64,000 bases of DNA from Methylobacterium thuringiense (lineage in GTDB: Bacteria > Pseudomonadota > Alphaproteobacteria > Rhizobiales > Beijerinckiaceae). The position numbers and the translations under genes are program-made. The notes beneath the pieces were generated by a model that was not told where the DNA came from, ran no database searches, and was given only the letters and a program-made list of their open reading frames with translations. The stretch spans positions 248,001 to 312,000 of the forward strand of contig NZ_BPRA01000001.1 of assembly GCF_022179645.1 (NCBI RefSeq). The letters are read 5' to 3'. Each line of letters begins with the position of its first letter. Position 1 is the stretch's first letter. Below, in pieces: positions 8,782 through 18,356 of this stretch.

Positions 8782-9957
8782 TCTGGCCCGGCCTCCGAAC
8801 CAGGACACAGCGAGGGCACCGACGGCAAAAGCGCCGCCGACCAGGCAGACGCCCGACCAGCCGGCCATCATGAAGGCGCGCGTGCCGGTAAAGGCCCCGA
8901 AGGCACCACCAACGAAAACCGACGTGAACAGCACGGTGTTGATGCGTCCCCGCGCTCCGGCGACGAGGGCGTAGGCACGGGTCTGGTTGGCGATCAGCGC
9001 GGCGTTGATCCCGAGATCGATCAACAGCACGCCGACGACGATGGCGGCTAGCGACCACGATCCGCCGACGGCCAACACCGCGAAAGCCGCGATGACGCAG
9101 AGGCTTCCGGCGATGACGACCGGACGCGCGCTGCGACGATCGCTGTAGCGGCCGGAGAGCGGCGCGATGATCGCACCGGCCACGCCGATGACGCCGAATA
9201 GGCCCGCGCCCGCCGGGGAAAGATCGAAGGGTGGCGCCTCGACGAGCAATGCCAGGGTTGCCCAAAAGGCGTTGAAGCTCGCGAAGAGCAGCCCCTGCGA
9301 CAGGCTGGCGTTCTGCAGCACCGGCTGCGAGCGCAGGAGGTGGAGAAGCGACGTCATCAGGGCTCGGTAGCGAAGCCGCTTCGGTGCAGTGTGGGGCAGG
9401 GTCACGGCCGCAATGCCGGCCATGAGGACGGCCACCATCGCCGCCGCAGCGAAGACGGATCGCCATCCGAAATGCGCGCCGACGAAGCCGCTGGCGGTCC
9501 GAGCCAGCAGGATGCCGCAGAACAGCCCGGTCATGACCTGGCCGACCATGCGCCCGCGAGTGGCATCCGGCGCGAGTTCGGCGGCAAAGGGCACGGCCTG
9601 TTGCGCGGCGGAGGCAAGGATGCCGATCGCAAGGCTCGCCGACCCGAGCACGGCTAGATTCGCACTGAGAGCCGCGACAACGAGCGCCACAGCAAGTCCG
9701 AGCAACTGACCGATGATCAGGCTGCGGCGCGGTAGGGCGTCGCCCAGCGGCACCAGCCCGAGGATGCCGAGGCCGTAGCCGACGAGACTCGCCGTTGGCA
9801 CCACGAGGGCGGCTCGATCACCGAATTCGGCCACCAGAAGCGCCAGCAGCGGCTGATTGTAGTAGATGTTCGCGACGGCGCCCCCGGCGATCAGGGTGAG
9901 ACCGAGCCTCGTCCTTACCGTGAAGCCATACGTGTCGTCGCGCGGTGTACGGCTCAC
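8776..9957 (-). CDS. Major facilitator superfamily exporter
   Basis: 393 residues with about twelve hydrophobic spans and the usual two-half MFS layout. An early NIYYNQPLLALL segment and loop motifs such as GLVPLGDALPRRSL (the loop 2-3 region) and GRYSDRRSARPVV (the equivalent loop in the second half) resemble the drug/metabolite efflux branch (DHA1, YajR/YbcL-like). It converges with cobC, and the common palindromic repeat sits at the junction. The substrate cannot be told from sequence; there is no adjacent regulator gene that would suggest one. Confidence 0.85.
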   Translation of the reverse strand: MSRTPRDDTYGFTVRTRLGLTLIAGGAVANIYYNQPLLALLVAEFGDRAALVVPTASLVGYGLGILGLVPLGDALPRRSLIIGQLLGLAVALVVAALSANLAVLGSASLAIGILASAAQQAVPFAAELAPDATRGRMVGQVMTGLFCGILLARTASGFVGAHFGWRSVFAAAAMVAVLMAGIAAVTLPHTAPKRLRYRALMTSLLHLLRSQPVLQNASLSQGLLFASFNAFWATLALLVEAPPFDLSPAGAGLFGVIGVAGAIIAPLSGRYSDRRSARPVVIAGSLCVIAAFAVLAVGGSWSLAAIVVGVLLIDLGINAALIANQTRAYALVAGARGRINTVLFTSVFVGGAFGAFTGTRAFMMAGWSGVCLVGGAFAVGALAVSWFGGRARA

Positions 9958-10275
9958 GTGACCGCCATCGCACGGGTCGGTTGGGGCTGTGAAATGGCGT
10001 GATGGGTGGCGGCGAGGCTGGACATCCCCGCTCGGCTACCGGGCTCGTCGAAAAGCTGCAACCCGGAAGCGTCCGCTCGCCTGCCCCTCGAGCGGTCAAT
10101 CGATGTTACGTTTGCGGAAGAAGCCCCTTCGCAGAAAGCTTTGTCGAATCGCTCGTTCGTCCCCATATCCAGTCAGCTGCGGAGAAAAAGGATCCGTCCG
10201 CGCCAGCGTCGTTCGAGCCTGCGTCGCAGGGGGTCCTACCGCATCAAGCGAATGCTCGCAGGAATGGAGTCGTGC
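9958..10275. other. Intergenic region upstream of MFS exporter
   Basis: About 318 bases between the divergent MFS gene and the small gene at 10276. Several frames are open here, but their translations are Arg-rich and without recognisable features, as expected for random high-GC reading. I see no RNA gene or clear repeat. Promoters for both flanking genes should lie here. Confidence 0.3.
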
Positions 10276-10482
10276 GTGTCAAACTACCTCATCCACTTCG
10301 CCAAGGAGATACTCGGCGTTCCGTTCACTGTCGGTTCCGTCGAGATCGCGAAGGCGCGGGATCCGGAGCGGGCGTTGCGTGCCGCAGAAATCCGGTTCGC
10401 CCGCCAGCATGGCCTGGTCGATTGGCGCGAGCGGGCGGACACGGCCGACATCGCGACCTCATCCGCCGGCAGACGGGGCTGA
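10276..10482 (+). CDS. Small conserved-looking hypothetical protein
   Basis: 68 residues if translation begins at the GTG at 10276 (MSNYLIHFAKEILGVPF...), with GGAG seven bases upstream. An ATG at 10264 in the same frame is an alternative that adds four residues, and the frame opens further upstream with an unconvincing Arg-rich extension. The visible sequence is amphipathic and helical-looking (SVEIAKARDPERALRAAEIRFARQHGLVDWRERAD), unlike the shadow frames around it, which is why it is reported. No family recognised; cytoplasmic. Confidence 0.55.
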   Translation: MSNYLIHFAKEILGVPFTVGSVEIAKARDPERALRAAEIRFARQHGLVDWRERADTADIATSSAGRRG

Positions 10483-10618
10483 CCCGTTCGGGAATGGCAG
10501 CGACGCGGTGTCCGTGCTGGCCGAAACCGGCCCACGGCCCTAAAATCTCAAGCTGAGCGGGGAGGCTGTTACCGCTCCCCGGATTGGCGATCGGGGCCGG
10601 AGAGTCGGATAGCGTTCC

Positions 10619-12025
10619 ATGGCGGCGATCTCATTTCTCGGCGACCTCCTGCAGACGATCGGCGATCGCGGACGCGATCTGATCAATTTCGGACGTAGCG
10701 AACTCGGTCGCGCCGATAGCGCGGCCGACCTGCTGCGACTCTGCGAAGATCTGATCTCCCGGCGCGGCGAGGCCTCGGGCGTCGCCCTCGCCCGCCTGAT
10801 CCTCGAACGCTACGCAGCTCTGCCGCAGGAAGAGCGGCTCGCCTTCCTCAGGCTCGTCGCAGCAGAATTCGATGCCGATCATGATGCGGTCGATGAAGCC
10901 ATCGCCGCCTACAGGGCCAACCCGACCCGCGCTCAACTCGGCCAGTTGCACGAGTCGGCCGAGCCGCGTGCTCAGGAGCTGATCCGACGGCTCAATCTCG
11001 CGCGCGGCGGTACGTTGGCGCTCGTACGCATGCGGCAAGACTTGTTCGTGCTCCGCAAGCGCCTGAAGCAGGAAGGTGCCGATCCCGACCTGATCGATGC
11101 CGCCGGCAGCCTCGACAGTGATTTCGAGCACCTGTTCATGTCGTGGTTCAACCGCGGTTTTCTGGTGCTGCGGCATATCGGCTGGAGTTCGCCGGCCGAC
11201 ATCCTCGAAAAGATCATCCGCTACGAGGCCGTGCACGAGATCGAGGACTGGGACGACCTGCGCCGCAGGATCGAGCCGCAAGACCGGCGCTGCTACGCAT
11301 TCTTCCATCCGGCGCTGCTCGACGAGCCGCTGATCTTCGTCGAGGTGGCGCTGACCTCCGGGATCGCCTCGTCCATCGGGCCGATTCTAGCGGACGAGCG
11401 CGAGCCGCTGCCGATGCGGTCGGCGACGACTGCGATCTTCTATTCGATCTCGAACTGCCAGCCTGGGCTTGCAGGCGTCACCTTCGGCAACTTCCTGATC
11501 AAGCAGGTGGTCGAGGACCTCGCCCGCGAGATCCCGACGCTGAAGACCTTCGTCACGCTCTCGCCGGTTCCGGGTTTCCGGAGCTGGCTCGACCGCGAGC
11601 GCGGCTCGGATGCTCCGCAGGGGCTGACCCCAGAGGATGTCGAGACCCTGCGCCTGCTCGATTCAGACGATTGGCAGGGCGACAAGGCGAAGACCGAGGC
11701 TGTGCGGCGAGCGATGCTGCCCGCGGCGGCGGCCTATTTCCTGCGCGCCAAAAATGCCAAGGGGCGCCCGGCCGACCCGGTGGCGCGCTTCCATCTTGGC
11801 AACGGCGCGCGGCTGGAGCGCATGAATTTTCTCGGCGACACCTCGCCGAAGGGGGTCGGACAGTCCTACGGCCTGATGGTGAACTATCTCTACGACCTCT
11901 CCGCGATCGAGAAGAACCACGAGACCTACGCCAATCTCGGCACGGTCGCGGCCTCGTCGGCCGTCAGCCGCGAACTGCGGGCGAACCTGCCGCCGCCCCG
12001 TGCGCTGGTTCTGGCGGAGGCGTGA
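10619..12025 (+). CDS. Malonyl-CoA decarboxylase
   Basis: Converts malonyl-CoA to acetyl-CoA and CO2. 468 residues, full length for the bacterial family. An N-terminal helical domain (to about residue 170) is followed by the catalytic acetyltransferase-like domain; FFHPALLDEPLIFVEVAL, SISNCQPGLAGVTFGNFLIK, FVTLSPVPGFRSWL and FHLGNGARLERMN are family blocks, the last two carrying the candidate catalytic Ser and His. It stands alone, with no malonate transporter or malonyl-CoA synthetase nearby, so it may serve to balance malonyl-CoA rather than malonate growth. Confidence 0.93.
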   Translation: MAAISFLGDLLQTIGDRGRDLINFGRSELGRADSAADLLRLCEDLISRRGEASGVALARLILERYAALPQEERLAFLRLVAAEFDADHDAVDEAIAAYRANPTRAQLGQLHESAEPRAQELIRRLNLARGGTLALVRMRQDLFVLRKRLKQEGADPDLIDAAGSLDSDFEHLFMSWFNRGFLVLRHIGWSSPADILEKIIRYEAVHEIEDWDDLRRRIEPQDRRCYAFFHPALLDEPLIFVEVALTSGIASSIGPILADEREPLPMRSATTAIFYSISNCQPGLAGVTFGNFLIKQVVEDLAREIPTLKTFVTLSPVPGFRSWLDRERGSDAPQGLTPEDVETLRLLDSDDWQGDKAKTEAVRRAMLPAAAAYFLRAKNAKGRPADPVARFHLGNGARLERMNFLGDTSPKGVGQSYGLMVNYLYDLSAIEKNHETYANLGTVAASSAVSRELRANLPPPRALVLAEA

Positions 12026-12287
12026 GCGGAGGCCACTGCCGAACATGCAGCAAACTGCATGTCGCTTAGCCTCGACAGTCTAGACACGTTCGCATCTGAC
12101 ATGTCACAGAGCGCGGCTATGGGAATGTGGTCGGGTGACCCCTGGTCGCATTGTCCGCAGCGACGCGATGGTGTCTGCCGTCACGTTAGGCTGATCTCCC
12201 GCGCAAAGCTCGCAAGGCGCTGATCCGGCAGAAGACCGGAGTGCTTCTCGGCGAGACGTTTGCGCTTCTCCGTTCGGAGTACGAGTC

Positions 12288-12860
12288 TTGGCGAACACCT
12301 CGGCCACCACTGCAGGCGCGCAGGATCAGGATGGCAGCCGTCGCGACTTCCTGTTTCTCGCGACCGGTGCGGCCGTCGCCGTGGGGGGCGCCTTCGCTGC
12401 TTGGCCCTTCGTCTCGTCGATGCGGCCCGACGCGGCGACGATCGCGGCCGGCGCGCCCCTCGACGTCGATCTCGCCCCGATCACGGACGGCCAGATCGTC
12501 AACGTGTTCTGGCGGGGCAAGTTGATCTTCGTCCGCAAGCTGACGGAGAAAGAGGTCAAGGACATGAAGGCGATCCCGGTCTCGGAGCTCTCCGATCCGG
12601 CCCCCTTCGACGCCCGCGTGAAGTCGGGCCACGACCAGTGGCTCGTAGTCTACGGCAACTGCACCCATCTCGGCTGCGTGCCGATCGGCCACCAGGGCAA
12701 CTTCGAGGGTTGGGCTTGCCCCTGCCACGGCTCGCAGTTCGATGCAGTCGGCCGCGTCCGCCGCGGCCCGGCGCCGATCAACCTGCCGATCCCACCCTAC
12801 ACCTTCGCCTCCGACACCAAGGTCCGGATCGGCGAAGAGGGCGGCAAGGCCGCGGCCTGA
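12288..12860 (+). CDS. petA: Ubiquinol-cytochrome c reductase iron-sulfur (Rieske) subunit
   Basis: Rieske 2Fe-2S subunit of the cytochrome bc1 complex. 190 residues starting at TTG 12288; a purine-rich GGAGTACGAG lies just upstream. The Tat-type N-terminus SRRDFLFLATGAAVAVGG doubles as membrane anchor. Cluster ligands are in CTHLGC and CPCHGS, with the Cys pair for the disulfide within the same motifs. First gene of a three-gene operon with petB (46 bases on) and petC. The 260-base upstream region should hold the operon promoter. Confidence 0.96.
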   Translation: MANTSATTAGAQDQDGSRRDFLFLATGAAVAVGGAFAAWPFVSSMRPDAATIAAGAPLDVDLAPITDGQIVNVFWRGKLIFVRKLTEKEVKDMKAIPVSELSDPAPFDARVKSGHDQWLVVYGNCTHLGCVPIGHQGNFEGWACPCHGSQFDAVGRVRRGPAPINLPIPPYTFASDTKVRIGEEGGKAAA

Positions 12861-12906
12861 ACCGACAATACGCGGACATGATAAGCGGAGCTGAGCGGGT
12901 CACCTC

Positions 12907-14229
12907 ATGAGCGCGCACGCCACCTCGATCTACGTTCCCAAGAGCCGCATCGCGAAGTGGTTCGAGTCGCGCCTGCCGCTCGTCGGCTTGGTTCACTCCT
13001 CCTTCATCGCCTACCCGGTTCCGCGAAACCTCAACTACTTCTGGACCTTCGGCGCGATCCTGTCGGCCTTCCTCGGCATCCAGATCGTGACCGGCGTCTG
13101 GCTGGCGATGCATTACGAGCCGTCGGCCGGAGCGGCCTTCGAGAGCGTCGAGCACATCATGCGCGACGTGAACTACGGCTGGCTGCTACGCTACATGCAC
13201 GCCAACGGCGCCTCGATGTTCTTCCTGGCGGTCTACGTCCACATCTTCCGGGCGCTCTATTATGGGTCCTACAAGGCCCCGCGGGAGGTGCTCTACCTGC
13301 TCGGCGTCATCATCTACCTGCTGATGATGGCCACCGCCTTCCTCGGCTACACCCTGCCGTGGGGCCAGATGAGCTTCTGGGGCGCCACCGTCATCACCAA
13401 CATCCTCGCCGCGATCCCGATCGTCGGCGACTCGATCCAGAGCCTGCTCTGGGGCGGCTACTCGGTGGGTAATCCGACGATCAACCGCTTCTTCTCGCTG
13501 CACTACCTGCTGCCCTGGATGATCGCCGGCGTCGTCGTGCTGCATGTCTGGGCGCTGCACGTCACGGGTCAGAACAACCCGGCCGGCATCCCGATCAAGT
13601 CGAGCAAGGATGCGGTTCCGTTCACGCCCTACGCTACCGTGAAGGACGCGTTCGCGACGGTCGCGTTCATGATCATCTTCGCGTGGTTCGTCTTCTACCA
13701 GCCGAACTATCTCGGCCACGCCGACAACTACGTGCCGGCCAACGCCTCGGTGACCCCGGCGCACATCGTGCCCGAATGGTACTTCCTGCCATTCTACGCG
13801 ATCCTGCGCGCGGTACCGGACAAGCTCGGCGGCGTGATCCTGATGTTCGGCGCGGTGATCATCCTCGCCTTCGCGCCCTGGCTCGACACCTCGCGGGTCC
13901 GTTCGACGAACTACCGCCCGGTCTACAAGGTGTTCTTCTGGGTGTTCGTCGTGAACGCGATCCTGCTCGGCTGGCTCGGTGCCAAGCCGCCGGAGGGTGG
14001 CTACGTCATCGTCGGCCGGATCTGCACGGTCTACTACTTCGCCCACTTCCTGCTCGTGATGCCGCTCTGCGGCCTGTTCGAAACGCCGAAGGCGCTGCCG
14101 GGCTCGATCCTCGAGACCGTCACCGGACCGGGGCAGCAGGGTTGGGACGGGCGCCAGGGCGGCCAGCCGCAGGATCCTGATAAGGGCATCCCGGATTGGG
14201 CCATGCCCGATGCGGTCAAGCGTAGCTGA
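12907..14229 (+). CDS. petB: Cytochrome b subunit of the bc1 complex
   Basis: Quinol-oxidising and quinone-reducing membrane subunit. 440 residues, slightly longer than mitochondrial cytochrome b because of a C-terminal tail ([17 protein letters not shown]). Heme-ligand helices are visible ([24 protein letters not shown] region, then [17 protein letters not shown]), as is the PEWY quinol-site motif in [16 protein letters not shown]. It ends 16 bases before the petC ATG. Confidence 0.97.
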   Translation: MSAHATSIYVPKSRIAKWFESRLPLVGLVHSSFIAYPVPRNLNYFWTFGAILSAFLGIQIVTGVWLAMHYEPSAGAAFESVEHIMRDVNYGWLLRYMHANGASMFFLAVYVHIFRALYYGSYKAPREVLYLLGVIIYLLMMATAFLGYTLPWGQMSFWGATVITNILAAIPIVGDSIQSLLWGGYSVGNPTINRFFSLHYLLPWMIAGVVVLHVWALHVTGQNNPAGIPIKSSKDAVPFTPYATVKDAFATVAFMIIFAWFVFYQPNYLGHADNYVPANASVTPAHIVPEWYFLPFYAILRAVPDKLGGVILMFGAVIILAFAPWLDTSRVRSTNYRPVYKVFFWVFVVNAILLGWLGAKPPEGGYVIVGRICTVYYFAHFLLVMPLCGLFETPKALPGSILETVTGPGQQGWDGRQGGQPQDPDKGIPDWAMPDAVKRS

Positions 14230-14245
14230 GCGGCGGGGACACGAG

Positions 14246-15139
14246 ATGATGCGTTACCCGAGCACACTTGCAGCGGGCCTGATCGCCATCCTCGGCATCG
14301 GCCAAGCCTCTGCCGAGGAGCACGCGCCCAACCCGCCGCGCCAGAAGTGGAGCTTCGCCGGCGTGTTCGGCAAGTTCGACGAGGCGCAGCTTCAGCGCGG
14401 CTTCCAAGTCTACAAGGAAGTCTGCTCGAACTGCCATTCGATGAAGCTCGTCCGCTTCCGCAACCTCGCGGAGGAGGGCGGCCCCGGCTTCAGCGCCGCG
14501 CAGGTCAAAGCGCTCGCCGAGACCTATCAGGTCAAGGAAGAGAACGACAAAGGCGAGGTCGTCGACCGTCCCGGCCGCGCCGCCGATGGCTTCCCGCCGA
14601 TGTATCCGAACGAGAAGGCGGCAGCTGCTGCCCACGGCGGCAAGGCACCGCCGGACTTCTCGGTGCTCGCCAAGGCCCGCACCTACGAGCGCGGCTTCCC
14701 GGCCTTCGTGTTCGATGCGCTGCCGCTGACCGGTTATTCGGAGCAGGGCGTCGACTATATCCACGCGTTGCTGAACGGCTACGGCGACGCGCCGGAAGGC
14801 AAGGAAGTCCCGGACGGGGTCTACTACAACAAGTACTACCCGCAGGGTCAGGTGATCGCGATGCCGCCGCCGATCAGCGACGGCGCCGTGACCTACCCGA
14901 AGAACGACAAGGGCGAGCCGGTCGTGCCGGAGACGACGGACCAGTACGCCAAGGACGTCGCGGCCTTCATGGCCTGGGCGGCCGAGCCGCACATGATGGC
15001 CCGCAAGGCGCTGGGCTTCCAGGTGATCCTGTTCCTGATCCTGCTCTCGGGCCTGCTCTATTACGTGAAGAAGCAGATCTGGAAGCCGCTCGGCGGCGAG
15101 GTCCACGGCCTGCAGCCGGAACTGCACAAGACGTTCTGA
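14246..15139 (+). CDS. petC: Cytochrome c1 subunit of the bc1 complex
   Basis: Periplasm-facing heme c subunit that passes electrons to cytochrome c. 297 residues; the start is at the MMRYPSTLAAG pair, because the upstream Met of the open frame lies inside petB and GGGGAC precedes 14246. A signal peptide (to ...GQASA) is followed by the heme-binding motif CSNCH, the axial methionine region (VIAMPPPISDG) and a C-terminal anchor helix (VILFLILLSGLLYYVKK). A terminator follows, closing the petABC operon. Confidence 0.96.
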   Translation: MMRYPSTLAAGLIAILGIGQASAEEHAPNPPRQKWSFAGVFGKFDEAQLQRGFQVYKEVCSNCHSMKLVRFRNLAEEGGPGFSAAQVKALAETYQVKEENDKGEVVDRPGRAADGFPPMYPNEKAAAAAHGGKAPPDFSVLAKARTYERGFPAFVFDALPLTGYSEQGVDYIHALLNGYGDAPEGKEVPDGVYYNKYYPQGQVIAMPPPISDGAVTYPKNDKGEPVVPETTDQYAKDVAAFMAWAAEPHMMARKALGFQVILFLILLSGLLYYVKKQIWKPLGGEVHGLQPELHKTF

Positions 15140-15171
15140 ACCCGGTATTCCTGGCTTTCAGCGATCGACAG

Positions 15172-15195
15172 ACGGGCCCCGCGCGGGCCCGTTTG
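15172..15195 (+). terminator. Rho-independent terminator after petABC
   Basis: An 8-bp stem ACGGGCCC (15172-15179) / GGGCCCGT (15185-15192) with a 5-base loop, followed by TTT. It lies 33 bases after the petC stop and fits the end of the bc1 operon. Confidence 0.75.
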
Positions 15196-15261
15196 CTTGC
15201 GCGGAACCGCTCGGGGCGGCAATACGCCGACGCATAGCGACGAAGTGAATAGGGATTGGCC

Positions 15262-16137
15262 ATGACCGCAGCGGTTCTCGGCGTGATCGGCGGCTCGGGC
15301 GTCTACGACCTGCCGGGTCTTGAGGATATTCGCGAGGAGGCGATCGCCTCGCCCTGGGGCGAGCCGTCCGATGCCGTCCGTATCGGACGGATCGGCCAGA
15401 CCAAGGTGGTTTTCCTGGCCCGCCACGGGCGCGGCCACCGGCTCTCGCCGTCCGGCATCAACTACCGCGCCAACATCGACGTGCTGAAGCGCGCTGGCGT
15501 GACCGACATCGTCGCGATCTCCGCCTGCGGCTCGTTTCGCAACGAGCTGCATCCGGGCCTCTTCGTGCTCGTCGACCAGTTCGTCGACCGCACGCATGGC
15601 CGGGCCTCGTCGTTCTTCGGCAACGGCTGCGTGGCGCATGTGCCTTTCGCCCATCCCGTCGGCCCGAACCTGCAGAAGCGTATCGTCGACGCTGCTGCGG
15701 CCGAAGAGATCACGGTCCACAAGGGCGGCACCTACGTCTGCATGGAAGGGCCGCAATTCTCCTCGCTCGCCGAATCGAAAACCTACAAGGCGGCCGGCTA
15801 CGACGTCATCGGCATGACCAACCTGCCCGAGGCGAAGCTGGCGCGCGAAGCCGAGATCACGTTCGCCACCATCGCCATGGTCACCGACTTCGATTGCTGG
15901 CACCCGAACCACGATGACGTGGATGTCGCCTCGGTCGTCGCCGTCGCCCGCGCCAATGCCGACCGGGCCGCGCGCCTCGTCGCACGTCTCGCCCGCGACT
16001 TCCCGTCGGAGCGCGAAGACTGCCCGGCCGGTTCGCACCGCGCCCTCGACGGCGCCATCATGACCGCCGAGAGCCACCGCGACCCGGACTTGATTGCCAA
16101 GCTCGACGCCGTGGCGGGACGGGTGCTGAAGGCTTAA
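15262..16137 (+). CDS. mtnP: S-methyl-5'-thioadenosine phosphorylase
   Basis: Cleaves 5'-methylthioadenosine with phosphate to adenine and 5-methylthioribose-1-phosphate in methionine salvage. 291 residues from ATG 15262, chosen because AGGGAT is 6-11 bases upstream; a TTG two codons earlier is the other option. PNP/UDP phosphorylase family II features: GVIGGSGVYDLPGL at the N-terminus, FLARHGRGH (phosphate binding), SACGSFRNELHPG, CMEGPQFSSLAESK and MTNLPEAKLAREAE. It follows the bc1 terminator and ends overlapping the stop of the convergent phosphoesterase. Confidence 0.94.
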   Translation: MTAAVLGVIGGSGVYDLPGLEDIREEAIASPWGEPSDAVRIGRIGQTKVVFLARHGRGHRLSPSGINYRANIDVLKRAGVTDIVAISACGSFRNELHPGLFVLVDQFVDRTHGRASSFFGNGCVAHVPFAHPVGPNLQKRIVDAAAAEEITVHKGGTYVCMEGPQFSSLAESKTYKAAGYDVIGMTNLPEAKLAREAEITFATIAMVTDFDCWHPNHDDVDVASVVAVARANADRAARLVARLARDFPSEREDCPAGSHRALDGAIMTAESHRDPDLIAKLDAVAGRVLKA

Positions 16138-17051
16138 GCGCTCCGCAAGCGCAGCGCGCGGCTCGGCTCGCGGCCGAAGCCGCGGATGTCGAGATGGTCC
16201 CCAGCGATCTCGACGATCGCGTAGGCGTTTTCCGCAGGCGTATCGACCATGCCGTGAAAGTTCACGTAGTGGATGCCTGCGGTCTCGGCGTAGTTACCGG
16301 CATGATTGTGCCCGCAAAAGTACGCGACGACGTGCGGCTGACTCGCGAGAAGTTCGACGATCCGGCCAGCATCCCACATATTGTGCGGGTTCGCCGGGAA
16401 GACCGGGTAGTGGTTGAGCACGATCACCCGTTGGCGCTTCGCCCGTGCATCGTCGAGCACGCTGCCGAACCAGGTGAACTGCGCGTCGCTCAGTGAGCCG
16501 TTCCAAGGTTTTGCGTTATCCGCGCCCTGAGCGGCCAGCCGGCCAAGGCGATCGGTTGCGATTTGCCAGCGTAAGTCGCCCGGCGGTGGCGCGAACAGTG
16601 AGACGTCGTTGCCGTCGAGGACGACGAAGCGGATACCGCCGACCGTATAGTCGTAATGGGTTTTCGCGAGGCCGAGCAGGCCCGGCTGAGCCGTCAGGTC
16701 TTCCGGCGCGAGCGAGTAGTCGTGGTTGCCCAGCAGGACGACATGCCGATGCCGCAACATCGCGTAGACCGGCAGGATCGCATCATAGCTCTCCGCGCGC
16801 CGATCGATGACGTCGCCGAGCGTCACGACGAAATCGAGGTCCTCGGCATTGAACGCCGCGACCGCCTCGCGCAGCTTGCCGAGGCTGTTCCGATAATAGC
16901 GCTGAAGGCCGAGATGTGGGTCGGCATCCGCATATTGCGGGTCGGCGACGACGCCGAAGCGCAAAGCTGTCGAACCGGCGGCCGAGGCACCGGGGCGCGG
17001 AGCGGCGAGCATGGCGGCACCTCCGGCGAGGACGGTCCGTCGGGACGGCAT
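16134..17051 (-). CDS. Exported metallophosphoesterase, ADP-ribose/CDP-alcohol diphosphatase-like
   Basis: 305 residues from MPSRRTVLAGGAAMLAA. The N-terminus SRRTVLAGG looks like a Tat-type signal with a possible cleavage after GASA. The mature domain matches the manganese-dependent ADP-ribose/CDP-alcohol diphosphatase family: FGVVADPQYAD, QRYYRNSLGKL, VVTLGDVIDRR, LLGNHDYS, NHYPVFP and CGHNHAG provide the dinuclear metal ligands (Asp, Asp, Asn, His, His, His). Export would be unusual for an ADP-ribose hydrolase and suggests an extracytoplasmic nucleotide-diphosphate substrate. Its stop overlaps mtnP by four bases on the opposite strand. Confidence 0.8.
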   Translation of the reverse strand: MPSRRTVLAGGAAMLAAPRPGASAAGSTALRFGVVADPQYADADPHLGLQRYYRNSLGKLREAVAAFNAEDLDFVVTLGDVIDRRAESYDAILPVYAMLRHRHVVLLGNHDYSLAPEDLTAQPGLLGLAKTHYDYTVGGIRFVVLDGNDVSLFAPPPGDLRWQIATDRLGRLAAQGADNAKPWNGSLSDAQFTWFGSVLDDARAKRQRVIVLNHYPVFPANPHNMWDAGRIVELLASQPHVVAYFCGHNHAGNYAETAGIHYVNFHGMVDTPAENAYAIVEIAGDHLDIRGFGREPSRALRLRSA

Positions 17052-17268
17052 GGTGACTCCTGCGCGAACGGGGCGATAAGCGATCGGACCGGAACATAGT
17101 CGAGCCACCGCGTGAGAGCGTGACGTTTACGTGACCCGGAAAGCTGAAGCGGTTCTGCGTTTTCGCGGGGCTTCGACGCGCAGAACCCTTCCCCCCGCGG
17201 CCGGAACCGCTCTAAAAGGCAGCCCCGGCTGCTGGAGCGGCCCTTTTTGATCAAGGCCCCCACCAGAG

Positions 17269-17856
17269 ATGCGCGCCGCGAGCATCAGTCGCCGTACGGC
17301 GGAAACCGACGTCAGCGTTTCGATCGCGCTTGACGGAACCGGCAAGGCGACGATCGCCACCGGCGTCGGCTTCCTCGATCACATGCTCGAGCTTTTTGCC
17401 CGGCACGGACTGTTCGATCTCGAGGTCAAGGTCACGGGCGACCTGCAGGTCGACCAGCATCATACGACGGAGGATGCCGGCATCGCCCTCGGGCAGGCCT
17501 TCGCCAAGGCGCTGGCCGACAAACGCGGCATCCGGCGCTATGCGGATCTGCATCTTCCCATGGACGAGGCGTTGACCCGTATCGCCGTCGATATCTCCGG
17601 TCGGCCGTTCCTGGTGTTCAAGACGGACTTTCGCGTCGAGAAGATCGGGCAGTTCGACACCGAGCTGGTGCGTGAGTGGTTCCAGGCCTTCGCGATGAAT
17701 GCCGGCATCACGCTGCATGTCGAGACGCTCTACGGCGACAACGCCCACCACATTGCTGAGAGCTGCTTCAAGGGGCTGGCCCGGGCCTTGCGGCAGGCCG
17801 TCGCAGTCGATCCGCGCGAGGACGGGCGGGTGCCGTCGACCAAGGGCTCGCTCTAG
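17269..17856 (+). CDS. hisB: Imidazoleglycerol-phosphate dehydratase
   Basis: Dehydrates imidazole glycerol phosphate in histidine synthesis. 195 residues, the monofunctional form (no phosphatase domain). Manganese-binding motifs [12 protein letters not shown] and DNAHHIAES are present. It is the first gene of a compact set hisB-DUF2628-hisH-hisA-hisF-hisE, all on the plus strand. Confidence 0.97.
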   Translation: MRAASISRRTAETDVSVSIALDGTGKATIATGVGFLDHMLELFARHGLFDLEVKVTGDLQVDQHHTTEDAGIALGQAFAKALADKRGIRRYADLHLPMDEALTRIAVDISGRPFLVFKTDFRVEKIGQFDTELVREWFQAFAMNAGITLHVETLYGDNAHHIAESCFKGLARALRQAVAVDPREDGRVPSTKGSL

Positions 17857-17873
17857 AGCGGTAGGGAATCAGC

Positions 17874-18356
17874 ATGCGTTTGCGGACCTACACCATTCAC
17901 CTGCCCGAGGGCGCCCTTCGCGGCGATGGACGCGCGCTCGACGGAGCTGCGATCGTACCCGACGGCTTCTCGCCGCAGGCCTTCGCGTTTTCGGTCCTGT
18001 GGTTCCTGTTTCATCGCCTCTGGCTGGCGGCGCTCTTCGTGTTCGTCCTGCTGGCCGGGCTGGCCGTCGGAGGGCGAATGCTGGGCATCTCGCCAGTCGC
18101 AGGCATCGTGATTTCGCTGCTGGCCTCCCTGCTGATCGGCCTCGAAGCGTCGAGCCTGCGCCGCTGGTCCTATGCCAGGACTGGTCGTCCGGCGCGCGAC
18201 GCGGTTGTCGCCGCGTCGCGCGACGAGGCCGAAGCCAAGGCGGTGACGCGCTGGCTCGACCCATCGGCTGCTCCGCGGACTGTTGTGTCGGCCTCGAACC
18301 GCCGGGTCGACGATTCCGTCATCGGCCTGTTTCCCGCCAGCGAAGGCCGTCGGTGA
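17874..18356 (+). CDS. DUF2628 family membrane protein
   Basis: 160 residues, conserved between hisB and hisH in many alphaproteobacteria. The N-terminal 30 residues ([14 protein letters not shown]) look soluble, and the segment [19 protein letters not shown] begins a pair of membrane spans (through [10 protein letters not shown] and [19 protein letters not shown]). The remaining C-terminal half is polar. Starts 17 bases after hisB and ends with a GTGA overlap with hisH, so it is co-translated with the his genes, but its function is not known. Confidence 0.8.
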   Translation: MRLRTYTIHLPEGALRGDGRALDGAAIVPDGFSPQAFAFSVLWFLFHRLWLAALFVFVLLAGLAVGGRMLGISPVAGIVISLLASLLIGLEASSLRRWSYARTGRPARDAVVAASRDEAEAKAVTRWLDPSAAPRTVVSASNRRVDDSVIGLFPASEGRR

